A DNA stretch of 64,000 bases from Nocardia coubleae NBRC 108252 (GTDB taxonomy: Bacteria > Actinomycetota > Actinomycetes > Mycobacteriales > Mycobacteriaceae), in NCBI RefSeq assembly GCF_001612805.1, contig NZ_BDBD01000027.1, forward strand, positions 124,001 through 188,000, written 5' to 3'. The notes under the pieces were generated by a model. The model was not told where the DNA came from, did not search any database, and saw nothing but the letters and a program-made list of their open reading frames with translations. This document shows, piece by piece, positions 1 to 8,841 of this stretch. The translations under genes were made by a program, and so were the position numbers. Within the stretch, counting starts at the first letter, position 1; each line of letters begins with the position of its first letter.

Positions 1-3000
1 GCGACACCGCGCGCTTCGACGAGGTGCTCGAACTGCTGCACCTGGGCGGGCGCGACCTGCACCACGCGATCATGATGATGATCCCCGAGGCGTGGGAGCG
101 CAACGAGAACATGGACCCCGCGCTGCGGGCGTTCTACGAGTACCACTCGATGCTGATGGAGCCGTGGGACGGCCCGGCTTCGGTCTGCTTCTCCGACGGC
201 AAGAAGATCGGCGCCGTGCTCGACCGCAACGGTCTGCGCCCGGGCCGCATCTGGGTCACCGAGGACGGCCTGGTCGTGCTGGCGTCCGAGGTCGGCGTAC
301 TCGACATCGACCCGTCGACCGTCGTCCAGAAGATCCGCCTGCAGCCGGGCAAGATGTTCCTGGTCGACACCGAGCAGGGCCGCATCGTCACCGACGCCGA
401 GATCAAGTCGGAACTGGCCGCCGCCGAGCCGTACCAGGAATGGCTGGACGCGGGCGTGAGCCGCCTGGCCGACCTGCCCGACCGCCCGCACGTGCACATG
501 TCGCACGACCGCGTGCTGATCCGTCAGCAGATCTTCGGCTACACCACCGAGGACCTGAGCCTGCTCATCACCCCGATGGCCAAGACCGGTGGTGAGGCGC
601 TCGGCTCGATGGGCACCGACACCCCCATCGCGGTGCTGTCGAACCGGTCGCGCCTGCTGTTCGACTACTTCTCGCAGCTGTTCGCGCAGGTCACCAACCC
701 GCCGCTGGACGCCATCCGCGAGAAGGTCGTCACCAGCCTCAAGCGCAACATCGGCCCCGAGGCCGACCTGCTGCACCCCGGCCCGGAGTCCTGCAAGCAG
801 ATCGCGCTCGAGCAGCCGATTCTCGACAACGACGAGCTGGCCAAGCTGGTCCACATCAACGACGACGGCAGCCACCCCGAGCTGCGTTCGGTCGTGGTCC
901 GTGGTCTGTACCCGGTCGCCGAGGGCGGCGAGGGTCTGCGCAGGTCCCTGGCGGCCATCAACATCCAGGTCTCGGCCGCGATCGACGGCGGCGCGCGCAT
1001 CATCGTGCTGTCGGACCGCGAGTCCAACGAGAAGCTGGCGCCGATCCCGTCGCTGCTGCTCACCTCCTCGGTGCACCACCACCTGGTGCGCGAACGCACC
1101 CGCACCATGGTCGGCCTGGTCGTGGAGGCCGGTGACGCCCGCGAGGTGCACCACATGGCCGCCCTCGTCGGCTTCGGCGCCGCCGCGATCAACCCGTACA
1201 TGGCCTTCGAGTCCATCGAGGACATGCTCGAGCGCGGCTCGCTCTCGCTGCCCGCCAGCACCGGCGACCTGGCCGCCGACTACCGCAAGGCCGTCGCGAA
1301 CTACTGCACCGCGGCCAGCAACGGCGTGCTCAAGGTGATGTCGAAGATGGGCATCTCCACCCTCGCCTCCTACAACGGCGCCCAGCTGTTCCAGGTCATC
1401 GGCCTGGCCCAGGACCTGGTCGACGAGTACTTCACCGGTCTGCGCTCGCCGCTGGGCGGTATCGGTCTCGACGAGATCGCCGAAGAGGTGGCCATTCGCC
1501 ACCGCACCGCGTTCCTGGAGAACCGCAACGAGCGCGCGCACCGCGAGCTCGAGGTGGGCGGTGAGTACCAGTGGCGTCGCGAGGGCGAGTACCACCTGTT
1601 CAACCCGGACACGGTGTTCAAGCTGCAGCACGCCACCCGCACCGGTCAGTACTCGATCTTCAAGGAGTACACCAAGCTGGTCGACGACCAGTCCGAGCGT
1701 CTGGCCGCGCTGCGCGGTCTGTTCAAGTTCAAGAAGGGCCTGCGCGCGCCGATCTCCATCGACGAGGTCGAGCCCGCGTCCGAGCTCGTGAAGCGGTTCT
1801 CGACCGGCGCGATGAGCTACGGCTCCATCTCGGCCGAGTCACACGAGACCCTCGCGATCGCGATGAACCGTCTCGGTGCCCGCTCCAACTCCGGTGAGGG
1901 CGGCGAGAGCCCCGCTCGCTTCGAGGTGGAGGAGAACGGCGACTGGCGCCGGTCGGCGATCAAGCAGGTCGCGTCGGGTCGCTTCGGTGTCACCGCGCAC
2001 TACCTGACCAACGCCACCGACATCCAGATCAAGATGGCCCAGGGTGCCAAGCCGGGTGAGGGCGGTCAGCTGCCCGCGCACAAGGTGTACCCGTGGGTCG
2101 CCGAGGTGCGGCACTCCACGCCGGGCGTCGGCCTGATCTCGCCGCCGCCGCACCACGACATCTACTCGATCGAGGATCTGGCGCAGCTGATCCACGACCT
2201 GAAGAACGCGAACCCGCAGGCTCGGATTCACGTGAAACTTGTCGCGGAACCGGGTGTCGGCACCGTCGCCACCGGTGTGTCCAAGGCGCACGCCGACGTC
2301 GTGCTCATCTCGGGCCACGACGGCGGTACCGGTGCTTCGCCGCTCACCTCGCTCAAGCACGCGGGTGGACCCTGGGAGCTCGGCCTGGCCGAGACCCAGC
2401 AGACCCTGCTGCTCAACGGCCTGCGCGACCGCATCGTGGTCCAGGTCGACGGTCAGATGAAGACCGGCCGCGACGTGATGATCGCCGCGCTGCTGGGCGC
2501 CGAGGAGTTCGGTTTCGCGACCGCTCCGCTGGTCGTCTCGGGCTGCGTGATGATGCGCGTGTGCCACCTCGACACCTGCCCGGTGGGTATCGCCACCCAG
2601 AACCCGGTGCTGCGCGAGCGTTTCACCGGCAAGCCGGAGTTCGTCGAGAACTTCATGCTCTTCATCGCCGAGGAGGTGCGTGAGCTGCTCGCCGAGCTGG
2701 GCTTCCGCACGCTCGACGAGGCCATCGGCCGGGTCGACCTGCTCGACACCGCCAAGGCCAAGGAGCACTTCAAGGCCGCCAAGCTCGACCTGTCCCCGAT
2801 CCTGGACATGCCGGAGACGGCGTTCATGAACCAGGACACCCACTGCACCGGCACCCAGGACCACGGTCTGGACAAGGCGCTGGACAACGAGCTGATCGCC
2901 CAGGCCGCGCCCGCGCTCGAGCGTGGCAAGGCCGTGAAGATCGAAACCAAGATCACCAACGTGAACCGCACGGTCGGCACCATGCTCGGCCACGAGGTGA

Positions 3001-3725
3001 CCAAGCTCTACGGTGGCGCGGGCCTGCCCGACGACACCATCGACATCACCTTCAACGGTTCGGCGGGCAACAGCTTCGGCGCGTTCGTCCCGGCCGGTAT
3101 CACGCTGCGCGTGCAGGGTGACGCCAACGACTATGTCGGCAAGGGCCTTTCGGGCGGCCACATCGTGGTCCGCCCGTCGCTCAACGCGCCCGCCGGCTTC
3201 GTCGCCGAGGACAACATCATCGCGGGCAACGTGATCATGTTCGGCGCAACCAGCGGCCGCATCCTGATCAACGGTGTCGCGGGCGAGCGCTTCGGCGTGC
3301 GTAACTCCGGCGCCACCGCGGTCGTCGAGGGTGTGGGCGACCACGCGCTCGAGTACATGACCGGTGGCCGCGTGGTCATCCTCGGTGGCACCGGCCGCAA
3401 CCTCGGTGCCGGTATGTCCGGTGGTGTGGCGTTCGTCTACGACCCGGAGGGCACGCTCGCCGAGCGCGTCAACCCGGATCAGGCCGATGCCATCGAGCAG
3501 CTCTCCGGTGACGACTTCACCTGGCTGCGCGACATCATCAGCACCCACCGCGACGAGACGGGTTCGGCTGTGGCCGAACGCATCCTGAGCGACTGGTCCC
3601 AGCAGGTGAACCACTTCGTGAAGGTCATGCCCCGCGAATACAAGAAGGTTCTGCTCGCCATCTCCGAAGCCGAGAAGAGCGGCAAGGACGTTGACGAGGC
3701 GATTATGGAGGCGGCTCGTGGCTGA
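1..3725 (+). CDS. gltB: Glutamate synthase large subunit (5' truncated by window edge)
   Basis: This is the large subunit of NADPH-dependent glutamate synthase (GOGAT), which makes two glutamates from glutamine and 2-oxoglutarate. The frame is open from the first bases, so about 1,240 residues are visible. The family is roughly 1,500 long, so the N-terminal glutamine amidotransferase domain with its catalytic Cys is mostly outside the window. Visible are the central domain, the FMN-binding synthase domain (GEGGESPARF, GAKPGEGGQLP, SGHDGGTGASPL), the cysteine motif of the 3Fe-4S cluster (CHLDTCPVGIATQ) and the C-terminal glycine-rich beta-helix (GNSFGAF, GGTGRNLGAGMSGG). Its stop overlaps the gltD start by 8 bp, so the two are translationally coupled. 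Identification is secure; only the 5' end is missing. Confidence 0.97.
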   Translation, partial: DTARFDEVLELLHLGGRDLHHAIMMMIPEAWERNENMDPALRAFYEYHSMLMEPWDGPASVCFSDGKKIGAVLDRNGLRPGRIWVTEDGLVVLASEVGVLDIDPSTVVQKIRLQPGKMFLVDTEQGRIVTDAEIKSELAAAEPYQEWLDAGVSRLADLPDRPHVHMSHDRVLIRQQIFGYTTEDLSLLITPMAKTGGEALGSMGTDTPIAVLSNRSRLLFDYFSQLFAQVTNPPLDAIREKVVTSLKRNIGPEADLLHPGPESCKQIALEQPILDNDELAKLVHINDDGSHPELRSVVVRGLYPVAEGGEGLRRSLAAINIQVSAAIDGGARIIVLSDRESNEKLAPIPSLLLTSSVHHHLVRERTRTMVGLVVEAGDAREVHHMAALVGFGAAAINPYMAFESIEDMLERGSLSLPASTGDLAADYRKAVANYCTAASNGVLKVMSKMGISTLASYNGAQLFQVIGLAQDLVDEYFTGLRSPLGGIGLDEIAEEVAIRHRTAFLENRNERAHRELEVGGEYQWRREGEYHLFNPDTVFKLQHATRTGQYSIFKEYTKLVDDQSERLAALRGLFKFKKGLRAPISIDEVEPASELVKRFSTGAMSYGSISAESHETLAIAMNRLGARSNSGEGGESPARFEVEENGDWRRSAIKQVASGRFGVTAHYLTNATDIQIKMAQGAKPGEGGQLPAHKVYPWVAEVRHSTPGVGLISPPPHHDIYSIEDLAQLIHDLKNANPQARIHVKLVAEPGVGTVATGVSKAHADVVLISGHDGGTGASPLTSLKHAGGPWELGLAETQQTLLLNGLRDRIVVQVDGQMKTGRDVMIAALLGAEEFGFATAPLVVSGCVMMRVCHLDTCPVGIATQNPVLRERFTGKPEFVENFMLFIAEEVRELLAELGFRTLDEAIGRVDLLDTAKAKEHFKAAKLDLSPILDMPETAFMNQDTHCTGTQDHGLDKALDNELIAQAAPALERGKAVKIETKITNVNRTVGTMLGHEVTKLYGGAGLPDDTIDITFNGSAGNSFGAFVPAGITLRVQGDANDYVGKGLSGGHIVVRPSLNAPAGFVAEDNIIAGNVIMFGATSGRILINGVAGERFGVRNSGATAVVEGVGDHALEYMTGGRVVILGGTGRNLGAGMSGGVAFVYDPEGTLAERVNPDQADAIEQLSGDDFTWLRDIISTHRDETGSAVAERILSDWSQQVNHFVKVMPREYKKVLLAISEAEKSGKDVDEAIMEAARG

Positions 3726-5187
3726 CCCACAAGGATTTCTGAAGCACACCTCGCGGGAACTCCCGGCGCGTCGACCGGTCGAGCTGCGTCTGCTCGACTG
3801 GAAAGAGGTCTACGAGGACAAGTTCTCCCACGAGACCCTGCAGAAGCAGGCCAGCCGCTGCATGGACTGCGGTATCCCCTTCTGCCACAACGGTTGTCCG
3901 CTCGGGAACCTGATCCCCGAGTGGAACGACCTGGTGTACAAGGACTCGTGGCGCGAGGGCATCGACCGGCTGCACGCCACCAACAACTTCCCGGAGTTCA
4001 CCGGGCGGCTGTGCCCGGCGCCGTGTGAGGCGTCGTGCGTGCTCGGCATCAACCAGCAGCCGGTGACCATCAAGCAGGTCGAGGTCGAACTCATCGAGAA
4101 TGCCTTCGACGAGGGCTGGGTCACCCCGGTGTACCCGACCCGCCTGACCGGCAAGAAGATCGCCGTCGTCGGTTCGGGCCCGGCCGGTCTGGCCGCCGCC
4201 CAGCAGCTCACGCGTGCCGGTCACACCGTCACCGTGTTCGAGCGCGACGACCGCATCGGCGGCCTGATGCGCTACGGCATCCCGGAATTCAAGATGGAGA
4301 AGTCGGTCATCGACCGCCGTCTGGCGCAGATGGAGGCCGAAGGCACCATCTTCAAGACCGGTGTGAACGTTGGCGTCGACATCACCGCCGAGCAGCTGCG
4401 TGAGCGTTTCGACGCGATCGTGCTCGCCGGTGGCGCCACCATCGCCCGCGACCTGCCGATCCCGGGCCGCGAGCTCGACGGCATCCACCAGGCGATGGAG
4501 TTCCTGCCGCTGGCCAACCGCGTGCAGCTCGGCGACGACATCACCGACGAAGAAGGCCTGCCGCCCATCCACGCGAAGGGCAAGAAGGTCGTCATCATCG
4601 GTGGCGGCGACACCGGCGCCGACTGCCTCGGCACCTCGCACCGTCACGGTGCCGAGTCGGTGCACCAGTTCGAGATCATGCCCCGGCCGCCGGAGGAGCG
4701 CGCAGGCTCCACCCCGTGGCCGACCTACCCCCTCATGTACCGGGTCTCCTCGGCGCACGAGGAGGGCGGCGAGCGCGTGTTCTCCGTGAACACCGAGCGT
4801 TTCGTCGGCAAGGACGGCAAGGTCACCGGCCTCGAGGCCCATGAGGTCAAGATGGTCAACGGCCGTTTCGAGAAGGTCGAAGGCACCGACTTCACCCTCG
4901 AAGCCGACCTGGTGCTGCTGGCCATGGGCTTCGTCGGCCCCCAGAAGCCGGGCCTGCTGACCGACCTCGGCGTCGGCTACGACGGCCGCGGCAACGTCCA
5001 GCGCGACAAGAACTGGGCCACGAACATCCCCGGCGTCTTCGTCGCCGGTGACATGGGCCGCGGCCAGTCCCTCATCGTCTGGGCCATCGCCGAAGGCCGC
5101 GCCGCCGCGGCCGCCGTCGACAAGTACCTCGAGGGCGAAACCGCGCTCCCCGCGCCGATCCCCCCGACCGCTGTCGCCCAGCGGTAA
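3718..5187 (+). CDS. gltD: Glutamate synthase small subunit
   Basis: The beta subunit of glutamate synthase passes electrons from NADPH via FAD and 4Fe-4S clusters to the large subunit. The 489-residue product has the N-terminal cysteine clusters (CMDCGIPFCHNGCPLGN and CPAPCEASC), an FAD-binding Rossmann motif (VVGSGPAGLAAAQQL), a second dinucleotide motif for NADPH (IIGGGDTGADCLG) and a C-terminal FAD segment (GVFVAGDMGRGQSLIVWA). I chose GTG at 3718, which overlaps the gltB stop (GTGGCTGA). It gives the usual N-terminus ADPQGFLKHTSRE, whereas an upstream GTG at 3691 would add an unusual basic extension. The gene ends the gltBD operon at a strong hairpin. The arrangement matches Rv3859c-Rv3858c of M. 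tuberculosis. Confidence 0.97.
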   Translation: MADPQGFLKHTSRELPARRPVELRLLDWKEVYEDKFSHETLQKQASRCMDCGIPFCHNGCPLGNLIPEWNDLVYKDSWREGIDRLHATNNFPEFTGRLCPAPCEASCVLGINQQPVTIKQVEVELIENAFDEGWVTPVYPTRLTGKKIAVVGSGPAGLAAAQQLTRAGHTVTVFERDDRIGGLMRYGIPEFKMEKSVIDRRLAQMEAEGTIFKTGVNVGVDITAEQLRERFDAIVLAGGATIARDLPIPGRELDGIHQAMEFLPLANRVQLGDDITDEEGLPPIHAKGKKVVIIGGGDTGADCLGTSHRHGAESVHQFEIMPRPPEERAGSTPWPTYPLMYRVSSAHEEGGERVFSVNTERFVGKDGKVTGLEAHEVKMVNGRFEKVEGTDFTLEADLVLLAMGFVGPQKPGLLTDLGVGYDGRGNVQRDKNWATNIPGVFVAGDMGRGQSLIVWAIAEGRAAAAAVDKYLEGETALPAPIPPTAVAQR

Positions 5188-5200
5188 TCAGTTCGACCCG

Positions 5201-5237
5201 AGGCGCCCACGGACCAGCCGGTCCGTGGGCGCCTTTG
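5201..5237 (+). terminator. Intrinsic terminator of gltBD
   Basis: A perfect 15-bp stem (5201-5215 with 5220-5234) closes on a 4-nt loop and is followed by TTT. It begins 13 nt after the gltD stop. Confidence 0.85.
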
Positions 5238-5400
5238 TCGTCGCACCGCAGGTGACGCCGGAGTTTGCCAGGGATATGCGTCGGGTATGAATCCTTATGG
5301 CGCTCAAAGGCTTAGGGGTGCCGATAATGGACGTGGCCGATCTTCCTTGCAGCACATAGACTTTCCGTGACGAGGTGTACGGGAGATCCGAGGGGGAGCT

Positions 5401-6027
5401 GTGCCGTTGCCGCCGGGAACGTTGGCGTATCTGCGCCGCGCAGCAGAGCGCGGTGACGGTACCGCTATGCACAACCTTGCCCACTTCTACCACGATCACA
5501 GCGATTACGAGGGTGCGGAGTACTGGTTCCGGCGGGCGGCGGCGGCGGGGCATACGCGCTCGATGAACAATCTCGCGGTGTTGCTCGATCAGTTCGGGGA
5601 GCTGGCCGAGGCCGAGATCTGGTATCGGCGGGCGGCGGCGGGCGGCAACGCCAACGCCATGTACAACCTGGCCACCATGCTGTATCAGAGCGGCGATATC
5701 GCCGAGGCCGAGACCTGGTACCACCACGCGGCGCTCGCGGGGCACGTGGACGCGATGTACAACCTCGCGCGGTTGCTCGAGGACGACAACCGGCTCGACG
5801 ACGCCGAAGCGTGGTACGACGAGGCAGCCGCGGCGGGCGACATCGACTCGATCAACAATCTCGGTCTGCTGCTGCGTCGTCGGGGCGCGATCACGGCGGC
5901 CCGGCGCTGCTTCCGGCGCGCCGCCGATCTGGGTCATCCGAAGGCGATGGCCAATCTCGCCGCGCTGCTCGAATCCGAAGGGGCGCACCGGGAAGCCGAA
6001 TCCTGGTATCGCCGCGCCGCCGGCTGA
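5401..6027 (+). CDS. Sel1/TPR-type repeat protein
   Basis: A 208-residue protein made almost entirely of 36-residue Sel1-like repeats. Each has the form AM-NLA-LL---G---EAE-WYRRAA-AG (for example SMNNLAVLLDQFGELAEAE and AMYNLATMLYQSGDIAEAE), giving about five full repeats and a partial one. Such alpha-solenoids are protein-protein interaction scaffolds. There is no signal peptide or membrane segment, so it should be cytoplasmic. The start is GTG at 5401, preceded by a GAGGGGGAG ribosome-binding site. It stands alone between the gltBD terminator and a 360-bp non-coding stretch, so neighbours do not point to a partner. The repeat assignment is firm; the function is unknown. Confidence 0.8.
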   Translation: MPLPPGTLAYLRRAAERGDGTAMHNLAHFYHDHSDYEGAEYWFRRAAAAGHTRSMNNLAVLLDQFGELAEAEIWYRRAAAGGNANAMYNLATMLYQSGDIAEAETWYHHAALAGHVDAMYNLARLLEDDNRLDDAEAWYDEAAAAGDIDSINNLGLLLRRRGAITAARRCFRRAADLGHPKAMANLAALLESEGAHREAESWYRRAAG

Positions 6028-6387
6028 TCCAGCCTGCCTCGAACGCGACTCGGTTCCGACCTGTCATCGACTACCACCGAAGTGGGGGCACCCGCTGAGT
6101 GGCGCCGACGTGCATTCGCACTATGGCGAGTTCTGCGAAGACTATTAAAACGGAAGTTCGCCACCGGGTCGCTGAACGATGGAAACCGGTATTGACCATG
6201 GGCTTCGAGCGGTACCGGCGAACCGACCCGTTGGTTACCGAAAAGTATTGATACCGAGCGGTTTTCCAGCAACCACCAGCTAACTTCGGGGGCGCAGTAA
6301 TTTTCCCGCGTTCAGGATGCGGAAATTTGCGGGCGGGTATAGCGTCTCGTGCTGTCGAACATTTTCGAGGACAGACCGGGGGTGCGG
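6028..6387. other. Non-coding stretch before the Roadblock cluster
   Basis: 360 bp with no credible gene and visibly lower GC than its surroundings (AT-rich patches near 6140-6330). A TATAGC element at 6338-6343 is a plausible -10 for the Roadblock operon. It puts transcription near 6350 and leaves a ~38-nt leader to the preferred start at 6388. I see no tRNA, repeat or strong hairpin. Confidence 0.4.
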
Positions 6388-6768
6388 GTGAATTCTCTCG
6401 ACGGCTGCCTGAAACGCATCATGGAGATCCCCGGTGCGTGCGGCGTGACGCTGGTGGACGGTGCCAGCGGGCTGGCGGTGGCCGCCGTCGGTGCGCACGA
6501 CCTCGTCGACGAGCACGAGGACGCCGCGGGGACCACCGACGTCATGCGGACGGTCCTCGCGTGCACCGCGCTCTCGAGCACCGCCGCCGACGACGATGTC
6601 CGTGAGCTGATCGTCTGCCGCGACAAGGGCTTTCACCTGCTGCACCTGCTCGACGGCGATTTCGAGGGAAGGCTTTTCGTCCACGCGGTATTCGACGGCG
6701 CCGCCGCCAATCTGGGAATGGCGCGCTATCAGCTCAAGGCCGCGCTGGAAGAAATGGCGCGCCGATGA
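6388..6768 (+). CDS. Roadblock/LC7 domain protein (first of three)
   Basis: A 126-residue protein of the Roadblock/LC7 superfamily, small alpha/beta proteins that dimerise and in bacteria commonly act as GAPs or partners of MglA-like GTPases. The N-terminus (SLDGCLKRIMEIPGACGVTLVDGASGLAVAAVG) aligns with the third paralogue at 8280, which has the same 'ALKDMMVIDGAIGAAVVD' layout. The C-terminus has the shared helix (LGMARYQLKAALEEM). I prefer GTG 6388, which follows a GGGGG run and matches paralogue length. GTG 6349 in the same frame is an alternative. The stop overlaps the next gene by 4 bp (ATGA). It is more divergent than the other two. Confidence 0.65.
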   Translation: MNSLDGCLKRIMEIPGACGVTLVDGASGLAVAAVGAHDLVDEHEDAAGTTDVMRTVLACTALSSTAADDDVRELIVCRDKGFHLLHLLDGDFEGRLFVHAVFDGAAANLGMARYQLKAALEEMARR

Positions 6769-7760
6769 GCGCGGCCCTCGCCGAAGAACTCCAGCGGCTC
6801 GAAGAACAGGGCTCCACCGGGATATTGCGGGCGGGCGACGGCGAATTCCATTTGGCCCGCGGCGCTGTCGCCTCCGTCGGTTGCCGGCGCACCATCGGTC
6901 TCGACCGGCTGGCCGTCGAGGCCGGTGTCGCGACCGACGAGGACCTGCGCCGTGCCCGCGCGGGCGAGCCGGGTGCGCTGCTGCGCCGCCCACGCCTGGA
7001 GACCCTCGCCAGGCTCTCGGCCTACGACGCCGCCTACTTTCTGCTCGAAACCGAAGCCGAAGCGGAATTCATTCCGACGGAAGAGCACTGGCTCGCTCCG
7101 GTGTGCCGGATCGCGCCGCACGCACTGGTGAGCGAATGCGCGCGGCGCCGACGCCCCGACGCCGGTCCGTGGACCGCCGACATGGTGTCGACGGTCCCCG
7201 TCTCGCCCACACATCGAGCACGTCGCAAACGCACGGTCCTCACCGTCGGCCAGGCCGAAGTGCTCGCCGCCGCCGACAACCATCGCACCATCGCCGACAT
7301 CGCCCGCGAGCTCGGCCGCACCACCTACGGCTGCCTCGTCGCCGTCCGCGACCTGACCAGAGCCGGGCTGATCGAGGCGCCGGAGTCGGTCGACGCCAAG
7401 GAGCGTCGCACCCGCCACCTCGCCGCGGCGCCGCCGCCCGAGCAGGGTCGCCACGCGGCGCGCGCCGGTTACGCCGCTGCACAGCAGAATTCAGGCACCG
7501 GACCGCCGCTTCCGCGCCGCGTCCCCGCACCGGTCGCCCCACCGACTTCGGGCAGGCACGCGCTCGTCGAGGAAGCGAGCGCGGCCGCCCGGACCCCCGA
7601 CGCGACAACTCCGACTCCGGGCACGACCGCCCGGACGGCGGATCGGAACTCCCGCGGCGCGGACACCTACTCCTGGACACCCCCGGTAGACCAACCCTGG
7701 CAGCAGGTGGATCGTGCGCTCCTGATCCGCATCAGAACGGCGTTGGCGGAGCTGGCATGA
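6765..7760 (+). CDS. DUF4388/PATAN-like plus winged-helix regulatory protein
   Basis: A 331-residue protein lying between Roadblock genes and overlapping both neighbours by 4 bp. Residues 1-130 look like a PATAN/DUF4388-type domain ('GSTGILRAGDGEFHLARGAVASVG', a beta-strand display with G-x-L pattern, then helices). Residues ~160-205 read as a winged helix-turn-helix (LTVGQAEVLAAA followed by TIADIARELGRT and a wing). The remaining ~120 residues are proline/alanine/threonine-rich and probably disordered. In conservon-type operons the slot next to a Roadblock gene is filled by DUF742, also a small winged-helix family, so this may be its counterpart. No membrane segment. Domain names are from sequence pattern only. 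Confidence 0.5.
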   Translation: MSAALAEELQRLEEQGSTGILRAGDGEFHLARGAVASVGCRRTIGLDRLAVEAGVATDEDLRRARAGEPGALLRRPRLETLARLSAYDAAYFLLETEAEAEFIPTEEHWLAPVCRIAPHALVSECARRRRPDAGPWTADMVSTVPVSPTHRARRKRTVLTVGQAEVLAAADNHRTIADIARELGRTTYGCLVAVRDLTRAGLIEAPESVDAKERRTRHLAAAPPPEQGRHAARAGYAAAQQNSGTGPPLPRRVPAPVAPPTSGRHALVEEASAAARTPDATTPTPGTTARTADRNSRGADTYSWTPPVDQPWQQVDRALLIRIRTALAELA

Positions 7761-8269
7761 CCGGGCGCAGGAAGCTGCTCGGCGAGTGGAGGGGAAGGTT
7801 GACCAAAATGCCGCTGCCCGAACGTGAGCCGACCGGTTCGGAGCTCACGGGTCCGACCCCGTACGGCCGGGACCAGACCACACGACCGTTGCCGCAGAGC
7901 TACCCGGCCGTTCAGGCCGAGCTCACCGCCCTGCGCGAGCGCGTCCCCCACCTCACCGGCACGGTCGTCGCCTCCAGCGACGGCCTGCTCATCGAACACG
8001 ACCTACCCGCCCATATCGAACCGGCCGGGATGGCGGCGCTGGCCGCCGCACAGCTGTCGCTGTCGTACCGGTTGGCGAGCACCGCGCACGGCGGTGGTTT
8101 CAACGAGGTCGTCGTGCACGGCAGCGACGGGCAGGTGGTGATCTACGCCGCCGGGTACACCGCGCTCACCGTGCTCGCGGGCCCGGATGTGAACGTCGGC
8201 CGGCTCCACCTGGAGTCGCGTCCGGTAGCTCGCGCCATCGCCGCTCATCTGGCGGCGGCGCACGATTGA
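7757..8269 (+). CDS. Roadblock/LC7 domain protein (second)
   Basis: A 170-residue protein with a ~50-residue polar N-terminal extension followed by a Roadblock/LC7 domain (LRERVPHLTGTVVASSDGLLIEHDLP, then AALAAAQLSLSYRLA and a C-terminal helix RPVARAIAAHLA). The pattern 'G-VV-SSDGLL' is typical of bacterial Roadblock proteins of conservon operons. The ATG at 7757 overlaps the stop of the preceding gene (ATGA), so it is co-translated. The next Roadblock gene starts 10 bp downstream. Probably cytosolic and acting as a hetero-oligomer with its neighbours (inference). Confidence 0.75.
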   Translation: MTGRRKLLGEWRGRLTKMPLPEREPTGSELTGPTPYGRDQTTRPLPQSYPAVQAELTALRERVPHLTGTVVASSDGLLIEHDLPAHIEPAGMAALAAAQLSLSYRLASTAHGGGFNEVVVHGSDGQVVIYAAGYTALTVLAGPDVNVGRLHLESRPVARAIAAHLAAAHD

Positions 8270-8279
8270 AAGGTACGAC

Positions 8280-8651
8280 ATGTCGAATATGGATCTGGCG
8301 CTCAAGGACATGATGGTGATCGACGGCGCGATCGGCGCCGCGGTCGTCGACTACAGCAGTGGCATGGCCCTCGGAATGCTCAGCAGCAGCAAGTCCTTGG
8401 ATCTGCAGATCGCCGCGGCCGGGAACACCGAAGTGGTGCGCGCGAAGCTGCGGACCATCGAGCAGCTCGGCCTCAACGAAGAGATCGAGGACATGCTCAT
8501 CACCCTCGGGAGCCAGTACCACATCATCCGCCCGATGACCGGCCGCAAGTCCAAGGGGCTGTTCCTGTATCTGGCGCTCGACCGCTCCCGCGCCAACCTC
8601 GCCCTGGCCCGCCACCGGCTCAAGGGCATCGAGGAGGACCTCGAGGTCTAG
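8280..8651 (+). CDS. Roadblock/LC7 domain protein (third)
   Basis: A 123-residue single-domain Roadblock/LC7 protein (ALKDMMVIDGAIGAAVVDYS, then LGMLSSSKSLDLQIAAAGN and the terminal helix LALARHRLKGIEEDL). It ends the four-gene cluster and is followed by a 12-bp hairpin. The start ATG is preceded by GAAAGG. Conservon operons of Streptomyces normally pair Roadblock with a histidine-kinase-like sensor, DUF742 and an MglA-type GTPase. None of these is present here, so the GTPase partner, if any, is encoded elsewhere. Confidence 0.8.
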   Translation: MSNMDLALKDMMVIDGAIGAAVVDYSSGMALGMLSSSKSLDLQIAAAGNTEVVRAKLRTIEQLGLNEEIEDMLITLGSQYHIIRPMTGRKSKGLFLYLALDRSRANLALARHRLKGIEEDLEV

Positions 8652-8659
8652 GCCGCGCG

Positions 8660-8688
8660 GGCCGGGTGAGCGCGGGGCTCACTCGGCC
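8660..8688 (+). terminator. Hairpin after the Roadblock cluster
   Basis: A 12-bp stem with one G-U pair (8660-8671 with 8677-8688) and a 5-nt loop, starting 8 nt after the stop of the last Roadblock gene. There is no T-run, so it is terminator-like rather than a canonical intrinsic terminator. Confidence 0.5.
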
Positions 8689-8841
8689 GAAATGAATTCT
8701 GTCACAACGATCGGACAAGCTCGTCATACTCATGTGGCACAGGCGTGGCGGTACCTCTATTGTGATTCGCGGCGAGGTCTGGGAGCCACACGTAAAACGG
8801 GGTTTGCTCTCCAGCGGCGAGCAAGGTGGAACTGGAGCGGT

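Noticed and set aside
1839..3749. A 636-codon open frame antisense to gltB
   Set aside because: Typical high-GC shadow frame: it opposes conserved glutamate-synthase motifs and its composition is rich in Arg/Ala/Gly/His/Val with no recognisable domain.
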